Shown: positions 7,644 to 14,682 of the stretch, one piece after another | Numbering within the stretch: position 1 is the stretch's first letter | Layout of the letters: each line of letters starts with the position of its first letter | From: Phycisphaerales bacterium UBA1910 | GTDB lineage: Bacteria; Planctomycetota; Phycisphaerae; Phycisphaerales; UBA1924 | Direction of reading: 5' to 3' | Assembly: GCA_002337545.1 (NCBI GenBank) | Contig: DDGE01000057.1 | Coordinates: forward strand, 1-33,045 | Length of the DNA: 33,045 nt | Notes under the pieces: model-generated | Told to the model about the DNA's origin: nothing | The model's database searches: none | Seen by the model: the letters and a program-made list of their open reading frames with translations, nothing else | Position numbers and translations under genes: made by a program

Positions 7644-8451
7644 GCGTGATCGTAGGTTTCCTACCGGGTTCCAAGACACGCAATCCGAAGACGAACAGCA
7701 CAACCAACCCAACACACACGATCCGCGACAGGGTCGCGCCAAACTCACCCAGCGGCGAACTCGTCAGATCGAACATCCCCCACCACAGATTCATCCCAAT
7801 GTGCAGCGCGATCACCACCCAGAGGTTCCATCGGGATGCGGAATACATCCACGCGTACATGACCCCACCCAACACGATGAGCATGATCCAGAGATTGAGC
7901 TGCCCGATGATGGTTTGCCCCTCATCCGGAGTGAGATCGACATGCGCGAGCCCGAAGACGATCCCCGTCACGATCGCGCTCGGCCAGAGTGGAACGCGTG
8001 CTACCTGCACGAGCATCCCAAAGAGCAATGCACGATAAAAGATCTCTTCCGTCACACCGGGCGAGATCGCTTTGTACATGATGTCGTACCGGTTTGATCC
8101 AGAATATTCTGACATCAACCCCAGCACAAGCATCGGGAGTGTGCACGCGAATCCCAGCACGAATGCCTTCACACCGAGCACCCACCCCACGCACAATCCC
8201 ATCGTGGGGCGTTTGCTTCGCTCCTGCATGCTGATGATGACAGCCCACCCGATCAGCGTGAGAACCATGCGGAACAGGGGGTGGATGATGTACTGCACAT
8301 CGATCGGCATCGACCAGATGAATTCGCGATACCCTTCGATCATCCAGAGAAGCTTGGGGGTCAGGATCCCGACGATCGCGATGAGCGCAAGCAACACCAC
8401 GACACTCCACCGGATTCCTGATGACGGGCTGGATTGTACCTGGTCAGTCAA
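7627..8451 (-). CDS. CPBP family intramembrane glutamic protease (CAAX-like)
   Basis: A 274-residue polytopic membrane protein of the CPBP/Abi (Rce1-like) family. The three catalytic motifs are visible: EEIFYR at 135-140 (EExxxR), FGLAH at 166-170 (FxxxH) and HIGMN at 217-221 (HxxxN). About seven hydrophobic segments surround them. The family cleaves substrates within the membrane; bacterial substrates are mostly unknown. I chose a TTG start at 8451 because GGGGGGAAG directly precedes it; the frame stays open to an ATG at 8634, but that extension crosses a 9-bp GC terminator hairpin and has no protein-like character. The gene overlaps the following unknown gene by 17 bp, which hints that the two act together. 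Confidence 0.88.
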   Translation of the reverse strand: MTDQVQSSPSSGIRWSVVVLLALIAIVGILTPKLLWMIEGYREFIWSMPIDVQYIIHPLFRMVLTLIGWAVIISMQERSKRPTMGLCVGWVLGVKAFVLGFACTLPMLVLGLMSEYSGSNRYDIMYKAISPGVTEEIFYRALLFGMLVQVARVPLWPSAIVTGIVFGLAHVDLTPDEGQTIIGQLNLWIMLIVLGGVMYAWMYSASRWNLWVVIALHIGMNLWWGMFDLTSSPLGEFGATLSRIVCVGLVVLFVFGLRVLEPGRKPTITHDAKT

Positions 8452-8517
8452 CTTCCCCCCTTTCGTCCTTGAACTGATTGTGCATCGGGCATTGTTGGTT
8501 TCATGGCGCAGAAAATA

Positions 8518-8547
8518 CCCCCGGGCCGTGGTGGGCGTGCCCGGGGG
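8518..8547 (-). terminator. Strong GC-rich intrinsic terminator
   Basis: CCCCCGGGC (8518-8526) and GCCCGGGGG (8539-8547) form a perfect 9-bp stem with a 12-base loop. On the minus strand it is followed by TATTTTC. It would end any transcript coming from nrdJ or from the gap at 8548-8930, and it isolates the CPBP protease gene. Confidence 0.8.
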
Positions 8548-8930
8548 CGGGAGGCGTGAGATCGAGGTTTGGGTGGCCGGGATGTAGCCCCTCAATCTCC
8601 GCTGGGTGGGATCGTCATGATCCGCATATGTCACGCATCGCCGCGGCCAACAGCACCCGATTGGGCGTTCCCTGCTTCCGGTCTCGATGCCCTGCTGCGT
8701 TCATCGCTCCTTGGCACTCTCGCGCCGTGGATGATTCAGTTCAGAACCGGCTGCACGATTGGGATCATTCCGTGACCCCATCCCGCGATGAACCATCCGT
8801 TCTTCATCGACCGTTCGAGACCTGATTGTCGCACGCGCCGAGTCGACCGCTGCGTGCCGCGGGGAGATGCGTATTCCTTCCTCCAACTTCAGGGAATCGT
8901 CACCGATTCCGTTCCTTCATCGAGACCCGA
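8548..8930 (-). other. Gene-free 383-bp stretch between nrdJ and its apparent terminator
   Basis: No open frame with protein character is seen on either strand. On the minus strand, just past the nrdJ stop, GGAATC/GATTCC (8893-8910) makes a 6-bp hairpin without a T-run; GGATC/GATCC (8609-8623) makes another. The next good terminator on the minus strand is at 8518-8547. The stretch is therefore either a long 3' untranslated region of nrdJ or a separate small RNA. I looked for RNase P RNA, tmRNA and SRP RNA core motifs and did not find them. Confidence 0.45.
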
Positions 8931-11900
8931 TCAGCTGCACCCGAGCGAGTTGCCGCAGTTCAGGCACTTGTAACAGGTCCCGCTGCGGACCGTGATGGTG
9001 CCGCACACATCACAAGGCGGCGCGTCACCCGATGACTCGAGCGCCTTGCTCAGGGTGGCGCTCGCCGAGGCCTGCGTCTCGGTGACCACGACGCGTGTGT
9101 TCTTACCCGTCTCGATAGCCGTCTCCGACACATGCACCTCCGCGTGGCGCTCGTCGCGGATGATCATGCGATCGCCGTTGCCCTTGGGCTCTGGCTTTGC
9201 CTCGATCTCGCCCGCGCTGATGCGACGGGTAACGACATTGGCGCTGCTCGACGAGTCGGCGCTCTCGGGGCGTTTGGGTGCGTTGGCCTCGCGGTACCCC
9301 TCGATGAACTCCATACCGAGCCAGCGGAAGATGTAGTCCACGAGCGACTTGGCGAACGGGATATCCCGGTTCGTCGTCATCCCCGAGGGCTCGAAGCGCT
9401 GGTGCGTGAACTTCTTGACCAGGCTCTCGAGCGGTACGCCGTACTGCAGCGCCACCGAGGTCGAAGTGCCCAGCGAGTCCATCAGCCCGCCGATCGTCGA
9501 GCCCTCCTTCGCCATGGTAATGAAGAGCTCGCCGGGCATGCCGTCGTCGTAGATCCCGCAGGTGAGGTACCCCTCGTGCCCCGCGACATTGAACTTGTGC
9601 GTGATCGAGCGGCGCGTGTCCGCGAGGCGACGACGCATCGGGCGATGGACGATCTCGACTTCCTTCTTCACGACGATGCGGACATTCTCGTCACCCACCG
9701 CGTGCGCCAGCTCCGCGACATCCGCGGAAATCTCCTCGATCATCGACTCGGTCTCGAGCTCATCGGTGAGTTCACCCGCGTCCGCGAGTTCCTCTTCATC
9801 CGAATCGCTCTTGGAGTTGAGCGGCTGGCTCAGCTTGCACCCGTCGCGGTACAGCGCGTTCGCCTTGAGACCGAGCTCCCAGCTCAAGCGGTACGCGTCC
9901 TTGATGTCCTGCACGCTCGCGTCGTGCGGGAGGTTGATGGTCTTGGAGATCGCGCCCGAGATGAACGGCTGGGCCGCGGCCATCATGCGGATGTGCCCGC
10001 CCGCCTCGATGAACCGCTTGCCGGTCTTGCCGCAGGTGTTGGCACAATCGAACACGGGCAGGTGCTCGTCCTTCATGTGCGGCGCCCCCTCGATCGTCTG
10101 CGTGCCGCAGACCAACGCGTTGAGCTCCTCGATCTGGGCATTGCTCAGCCCCAAGTTCTTGAGTGCGTTGAAGGAAGGATCGGCCTTCGCCTCGTCCGGA
10201 TTCACGCCGATGCGAGTGAGGGTCTCGTCGCCCAAGGTCCATGCGCTGAACGCGAACCCGAGCTCGAACATGCCGGGGAGCGAATCGGTGATCTTCTTGA
10301 GATCATCCGCGTTCATCCCGTGCTCTTCCAACCACCCCGAGAGCGAGAGCCCCTCGGCGTTGAGCACGCCCTCGGGCATCGGGACATGCAGGTTGAGCGT
10401 CCCGAGGATGAACTGCACGATCTCGCGTTGCTCGTCCTCGTCGTACCCGAGCGCCTTGAGCGCGGGGGTCACGGACGCGTTGACGATCTTGAAGTACCCG
10501 CCGCCGGCGAGCTTCTTGAACTTGACGAGCGCGAAGTCGGGCTCGACCCCCGTCGTGTCACAGTCCATGAGCAGCCCGATCGTGCCGGTGGGCGCGATGA
10601 CGGTGGTCTGGGCGTTGCGGTACCCGTGCTGCTCGCCGAACTCGAGCGCCTCGTCCCAGGTCTTTGTCGCGCGGTGCAGGAGCTCCATCGCGTTCTCGAT
10701 GGGGACGCGATGATCGCGGATCAGACCGTGATCGATCGGGACGGGGGTGATGCGGAGCTCTTCGTACTCGCCCGAATCACGCGACACGCCCATCGCGGCG
10801 CGCCGGTGATTGCGGATCACGCGGAGCATGTTCTCCTTCTCGGGCTCGTACCCAGGGAACGCGCCGTGCTCCTTGGCCATCAGCGCGCTCATGCGGTAGC
10901 TGCGCCCCGTGAGAATCGCCGTCAGGCACCCGCACACCGCTGTCGCTTCTTCCGAGTCGTACGGGATCCCCGCCTGCATGAGCATCGCGCCCAGGTTCGC
11001 GTACCCCAGACCGAGCGTGCGGTAGGTGTAGCTCAGGTCCGCGATCTCCTTGCTCGGGAACGCCGCCATCAGGACCGAGATCTCGAGGACCATCGTCCAC
11101 AGATCGATCCCGTGCTCGTACTTCTCGTAATCGAACTCGCGGGCCTCGCTGTCATAGAACTTGAGCACATTGAACGACGCGAGGTTGCACGCCGTGTTGT
11201 CGAGGAACATGTACTCGCTGCACGGGTTACTCGCGTTGATGCGACCCGCGCCGGGGCAGGTGTGCCACGCGTTGATCGTCGAATCGTACTGAACCCCGGG
11301 GTCCGCACAACGCCACGCGGCGTACGCGATGTCGTCCCAGAGCTTGCTCGCGTCGAAGGTGTTGGCGACCTCTCCCGTGGTGCGGTAGATCGTCTGCCAA
11401 TCGTCGCCCGCGTCGACAGCATCGAAGAACGCGTCGGGGATGCGGACGGAGTTGTTGGAGTTCTGACCGGCGACGGTGCCGTACGCCTCGCCGTTGAAGT
11501 CGTAATCGAGCTTGAGCCCGAGGCGCTGGGCCGTCTCGCCGATGGTTTCCGAATCGAGATCCGACGCCTTCTCGCCCGCGATCACCTTCATGCCCTCGAC
11601 GAGCGCCGCGACCTTGATCTCCTCGCGCACCTTCCAGTTCACGAAGTTGTGGATATCCGGGTGGTCCATATCGAGGCAAACCATCTTGGCCGCCCGGCGG
11701 GTGGTGCCGCCCGACTTGATCGCGCCCGCAGCCCGATCGCCGATCTTGAGCCACGACATTAGACCCGAGGACTTGCCACCGCCCGAGAGCATCTCGTTCT
11801 CCGCGCGGAGGTTCGAGAAGTTGGTTCCCGTGCCTGACCCGTACTTGAACAGGCGCGCCTCACGCAGCCACAGGTCCATGATCCCGCCCTCGTTCACGAG

Positions 11901-12491
11901 CGAGTCATCGATCGACTGGATAAAGCACGCGTGCGGCTGCGGGTGCGAGTACGCATCATCCGCCAGCTCGGGCATGCCCGTCTCGGGGTTCACGATCCAG
12001 TGCCCCTGCGCCGGGCCGGAGATCCCGTACGCCCAGTTCAGACCCGTGTTGAACCACTGCGGCGAGTTGGGCGCACACACCTGGTGCACCAGCATGTACA
12101 CGAGCTCATCGTAGAACGCGACCGCGTCCGCCTCGGTATCGAAGTACCCGTGCGTCTCGCCCCAGTGACGCCAGCACCCCGCGAGCCGATGGATCACCTG
12201 GCGCGCCGAGCGCTCCGGCCCGGTCTTGACCGAGCCGTCCTCGTTCTTGAGCGGCTTGGACGAGCCGGGCAGCGCGAACTTGTCCTCGAACTGAGGGACC
12301 CCCGCCTTGCGGAAGTACTTGGACACCATGATGTCCGTCGCCAACTGCGAGAACCCAACGGGGACCTCCGCGTCGGGCATCTCAAAGACGACCGAGCCGT
12401 CGGGGTTCGTGATTCGACTCGAACGCGTGGTCCACTGGGTGGATGCGAACGGGTCAGTACCTTCCGTGGTGAACTTGCGGGTGATCTTCAT
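8931..12491 (-). CDS. nrdJ: Adenosylcobalamin-dependent ribonucleoside-diphosphate reductase (class II, long NrdJ)
   Basis: A 1186-residue class II ribonucleotide reductase, which makes deoxyribonucleotides with a thiyl radical generated from adenosylcobalamin. It needs no oxygen and no NrdB subunit. The barrel carries the family signatures NPCSEYMFLDNTACNLASFNV (first part of the substrate site, near 420-440), APTGTIGLLMDCDTTGVEPDFA near 640 and GGHIRMMAAAQPFISGAISKTIN near 840. A TSCPD domain follows (THKFNVAGHEGYLTCG... to about 1050). The end is a Cys-rich ribbon, CDVCGTITVRSGTCYKCLNCG, probably zinc-binding or a redox relay. Length is typical of the B12-dependent NrdJ of planctomycetes. 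AAGGTG precedes the ATG. It follows dcd and two small genes in the same direction. No cobalamin riboswitch is seen in the 69 bp upstream. Confidence 0.96.
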   Translation of the reverse strand: MKITRKFTTEGTDPFASTQWTTRSSRITNPDGSVVFEMPDAEVPVGFSQLATDIMVSKYFRKAGVPQFEDKFALPGSSKPLKNEDGSVKTGPERSARQVIHRLAGCWRHWGETHGYFDTEADAVAFYDELVYMLVHQVCAPNSPQWFNTGLNWAYGISGPAQGHWIVNPETGMPELADDAYSHPQPHACFIQSIDDSLVNEGGIMDLWLREARLFKYGSGTGTNFSNLRAENEMLSGGGKSSGLMSWLKIGDRAAGAIKSGGTTRRAAKMVCLDMDHPDIHNFVNWKVREEIKVAALVEGMKVIAGEKASDLDSETIGETAQRLGLKLDYDFNGEAYGTVAGQNSNNSVRIPDAFFDAVDAGDDWQTIYRTTGEVANTFDASKLWDDIAYAAWRCADPGVQYDSTINAWHTCPGAGRINASNPCSEYMFLDNTACNLASFNVLKFYDSEAREFDYEKYEHGIDLWTMVLEISVLMAAFPSKEIADLSYTYRTLGLGYANLGAMLMQAGIPYDSEEATAVCGCLTAILTGRSYRMSALMAKEHGAFPGYEPEKENMLRVIRNHRRAAMGVSRDSGEYEELRITPVPIDHGLIRDHRVPIENAMELLHRATKTWDEALEFGEQHGYRNAQTTVIAPTGTIGLLMDCDTTGVEPDFALVKFKKLAGGGYFKIVNASVTPALKALGYDEDEQREIVQFILGTLNLHVPMPEGVLNAEGLSLSGWLEEHGMNADDLKKITDSLPGMFELGFAFSAWTLGDETLTRIGVNPDEAKADPSFNALKNLGLSNAQIEELNALVCGTQTIEGAPHMKDEHLPVFDCANTCGKTGKRFIEAGGHIRMMAAAQPFISGAISKTINLPHDASVQDIKDAYRLSWELGLKANALYRDGCKLSQPLNSKSDSDEEELADAGELTDELETESMIEEISADVAELAHAVGDENVRIVVKKEVEIVHRPMRRRLADTRRSITHKFNVAGHEGYLTCGIYDDGMPGELFITMAKEGSTIGGLMDSLGTSTSVALQYGVPLESLVKKFTHQRFEPSGMTTNRDIPFAKSLVDYIFRWLGMEFIEGYREANAPKRPESADSSSSANVVTRRISAGEIEAKPEPKGNGDRMIIRDERHAEVHVSETAIETGKNTRVVVTETQASASATLSKALESSGDAPPCDVCGTITVRSGTCYKCLNCGNSLGCS

Positions 12492-12560
12492 CTTGAACTA
12501 CACCTTAATTGTTATGCCTAATATCGCACGGTGACAGTGTTACTACAAAGGATCTCTGGG

Positions 12561-12767
12561 CTATTTAGAATCCATCATGTCAATGAATTTTTTCCAAGAA
12601 ATTTTCTTGCCGTTGGCGACTGAAGTTTGCCCCTTACACCAAATCAGATTGGTTTTAGTGACAACTAAATCGCCCAAGTGCTTGCCTGCAGGGTCATTTA
12701 CCTGCATTTCAATGCCCTTGTTTTTAATTTCCATGTTTACTGCAAAATCTTTAATTTTGACCTTCAT
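12561..12767 (-). CDS. Small AT-rich protein of unknown function (68 aa)
   Basis: A 68-residue, Lys-rich, soluble-looking protein beginning MKVKIKDFAVNMEIKNKG and ending KKISWKKFIDMMDSK. It appears to be a small beta-rich domain with an amphipathic C-terminal helix; I do not recognise the family. GAGAGGG lies about 10 bases upstream of the ATG. Base composition is strikingly different from the surroundings: 12541-12780 is about 38% G+C by hand count, while a sample line of the adjacent nrdJ is 75%. It lies 26 bp after the 90-residue gene and 69 bp before nrdJ. Codon choice and composition suggest recent acquisition. The reading frame is clean and has a good ribosome binding site, so I take it as a real gene. 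Confidence 0.68.
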   Translation of the reverse strand: MKVKIKDFAVNMEIKNKGIEMQVNDPAGKHLGDLVVTKTNLIWCKGQTSVANGKKISWKKFIDMMDSK

Positions 12768-12793
12768 GTTTCAACCCTCTCAAGGTTAGTGAA

Positions 12794-13066
12794 TCAGTCT
12801 TGAACAGCGTCAGTAAATGCCTTCTCAAAATCAACCAAGGCACTATCAAGCTCTCGCTTCTTTTTTTGTATCTGCCTGAAACACATTTCTGCTACAGCGT
12901 ACTTGCTAGGAGCATTTCCAGTTAATCGATAGTCTTCTTTCACTATCTCGTCGATCTCATCGACGATCTCGTCTACTTTGAGTTTGAATGACTTAGCCCA
13001 AGACTTAAGATCTGCGCTAGCAAACTCGTAATCATCTGCGCGTGGCGTGGGTGTGAACTGTGCCAT
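12794..13066 (-). CDS. Small AT-rich coiled protein of unknown function (90 aa)
   Basis: A 90-residue protein, mostly helical and charged: SWAKSFKLKVDEIVDEIDEIVKED followed later by FRQIQKKKRELDSALVDFEKAF. The heptad-like spacing of I, V and L suggests a helical hairpin or coiled coil. I cannot name the family. AAGGAG sits eight bases before the ATG, within the 16-bp gap to dcd, so it is probably translated from the dcd transcript. The region 12781-13020 is about 42% G+C by hand count, well below its neighbours. Together with the 68-residue gene it makes an AT-rich pair inside an otherwise GC-rich nucleotide-metabolism run. A toxin-antitoxin or phage-derived origin is possible but nothing in the sequence shows it. 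Confidence 0.72.
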   Translation of the reverse strand: MAQFTPTPRADDYEFASADLKSWAKSFKLKVDEIVDEIDEIVKEDYRLTGNAPSKYAVAEMCFRQIQKKKRELDSALVDFEKAFTDAVQD

Positions 13067-13082
13067 CTAAATCTCCTTGAAC

Positions 13083-13655
13083 TTAGTCAACCCTCGGCAA
13101 CGTCAAGCCACCCTGGTCTTGATACTTCCCCGCCTTGTCCGCGTAGCTCTGCGCACAGATCTGGTCGCCCTTGAGGAACACGAACTGGGCGACACCTTCG
13201 TTCGCGTAGACCTTTGCGGGTAATGGGGTCGTGTTGGAGATCTCGAGGGTCACCTTCCCGCGCCACTCGGGCTCGAGGGGCGTGACATTCACGATCAGCC
13301 CGCAACGGGCGTAGGTGCTCTTGCCCACGCACAGCACGAGGATGTCGCGTGGGATGTCGAACCACTCCACCGTTTCGCACAACGCGAACGAGTTGGGCGG
13401 GATGATAACATGGTCAGTGCCCTGCTCGGCGGTATCGACCGTGACCATCAGGTCATCGGTGAACTTCTTGGGATCCACGACCGTGATCCCGCCGGTGCGG
13501 GGGGTCGGGGTGAAGATCTTGAAGACGGTCCCGACGCGGACGTCATAGCCATACGACGACACGCCGTAGGAGATGGTGCCATCACGCTTGATGGCCTTCT
13601 CGAATGGCTTGATGTCGACGAGTTGTTCGATCTGGGTATCACACAGTACTGCCAC
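13083..13655 (-). CDS. dcd: dCTP deaminase
   Basis: A 190-residue trimeric dCTP deaminase, converting dCTP to dUTP on the route to dTTP. The signature [20 protein letters not shown] lies at 111-130 and the catalytic Glu at 138 in [14 protein letters not shown], the same number as in the E. coli enzyme. [14 protein letters not shown] (29-42) is the typical N-terminal nucleotide-site loop. I start at the GTG at 13655, which gives [12 protein letters not shown], the usual start of the family, with GGAG seven bases upstream. An ATG at 13667 would add four residues and the frame stays open to 13790 with a low-complexity Arg-rich extension that I reject. It heads a minus-strand run with two small genes and nrdJ, a functional pairing in deoxynucleotide supply. 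Confidence 0.94.
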   Translation of the reverse strand: MAVLCDTQIEQLVDIKPFEKAIKRDGTISYGVSSYGYDVRVGTVFKIFTPTPRTGGITVVDPKKFTDDLMVTVDTAEQGTDHVIIPPNSFALCETVEWFDIPRDILVLCVGKSTYARCGLIVNVTPLEPEWRGKVTLEISNTTPLPAKVYANEGVAQFVFLKGDQICAQSYADKAGKYQDQGGLTLPRVD

Positions 13656-14682
13656 GATTCGCTCCATCCCGGCGGGTCTCGACGCGTGTTGCGTCTTGCC
13701 GCGCTTTCTTGAGTTTCCGAGGCCTCCCGTGCCTCGTGGGTTCTCTTCTCTCGCCCGTTCCCTTCGCGCCCACGCGGAGGGTTGGGGCACACAGACACAC
13801 CGATCGCCGGGCGATGCGGAGACATCGCCGACGCCATGCGTCGATCGTTGAGTTCAATGTCGTGCGCCGGGCAGAGTCCGACGCGTCCATCCCGCTCCGG
13901 AATGATGCCCGTTCGGGCGTGATCCGAAGACGCCGACGATTCCGAACGACATTTCCCCGCAGACCCGAGCGTGTGTCCCGCTCGCGTCTCATCATGCCGA
14001 GAATCGGCACGGAAAACCGGAATCAAACATACACCAAACAGCTTTCGCTATCCAGCATCTTTTTCACTCGATCCCAAACAAATCAACATACCCCGTCCAA
14101 CACGCTTCCCTGGCGTATGCCAAAGCAATTGTGGATAGGTTGTCGCTTGTTTCCAACTTCCCTCATCACAAGGACTTCATCTCGAGTCTGCACCCCATCT
14201 CACTGGCGAGCACCACCATATCTGGGCTATCGGCAGGGCCGTGAGTCTATCACCACACAATCTGTAGGGTACGCCGGATGGATGATTTTTTGTGTTCTTT
14301 TTGACGCTTTGTCCGTTTCGTAAAAATCACCATGCGAACGGGCATTTCTGAACAGTTCCGGATGACCCGCACTCAAGCGCCCATCGAATCAAACACTTGC
14401 GCGCGAACCGATCGGAACGATAGGAAATCCCACCAACAATCAGAATACGATCATTATGCGAACAACGAGTTAGATCTACGAAAATGGTTTTCCACAAACC
14501 AATCCGCCGCGGGTCGCAAACCGTCCCAACCTTCATGAGTTCGTCACAAACATGGATACAAAACGACCTTGGATGCGTATCCCATCTAGGATCAATCACT
14601 GCCTGCGCACTCGATGCCGCGTAACCGCCTCTATGACGCCACGCGAAGCACGATTCACACACGACACCGAGGTCTTCAAACG
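13656..14682. other. Gene-free kilobase between dcd and the FlgI-like gene
   Basis: This divergent gap of about 1 kb has no convincing gene. Open frames in it are Arg/Ser-rich shadows. GC falls from left to right; 14030-14330 is AT-richer than the genes. Several stems stand out: GGCGATG/CATCGCC at 13810-13829 (7 bp, 6-base loop) and GCCC-GTTC-GGGC at 13907-13918 nested in CGGA/TCCG. Two sequences one mismatch from a DnaA box occur: TGTGGATAG at 14130-14138 and TTTTCCACA at 14488-14496. The region must hold promoters for dcd (minus) and the FlgI-like gene (plus), but no clear -35/-10 pair is obvious. Confidence 0.45.

Noticed and set aside
8452..8634. N-terminal extension of the CPBP protease to the ATG at 8634
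   Set aside because: The extension crosses a 9-bp GC terminator stem and is Pro/Thr/Arg-rich without structure; the TTG at 8451 has GGGGGGAAG directly before it.
8671..8686. A CCGGAAGCAGG-like string on the minus strand resembling the SRP RNA core
   Set aside because: The conserved SRP core needs GGAAG followed by a base or two and AGCAG within a defined hairpin. The spacing is wrong and the flanks do not pair.
8761..8800. A 23-codon minus-strand frame MKNGWFIAGWGHGMIPIVQPVLN in the nrdJ gap
   Set aside because: Hydrophobic and short enough to be a small protein, but there is no ribosome binding site and no way to support it from one sequence.
9132..11762. An 876-codon open frame on the plus strand antisense to nrdJ
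   Set aside because: It is rich in Arg, Leu, Glu and Val with no domain, and mirrors the codon bias of the GC-rich nrdJ gene. nrdJ has full family motifs, so the antisense frame is a composition effect.
12492..12560. A cobalamin riboswitch in front of nrdJ
   Set aside because: Only 69 bp are available and no B12-box or the usual multi-stem fold is present.
13709..14323. A 204-codon plus-strand frame in the gap after dcd
   Set aside because: Arg/Ser/Thr-rich, changes character across the frame, no ribosome binding site and no recognisable domain.
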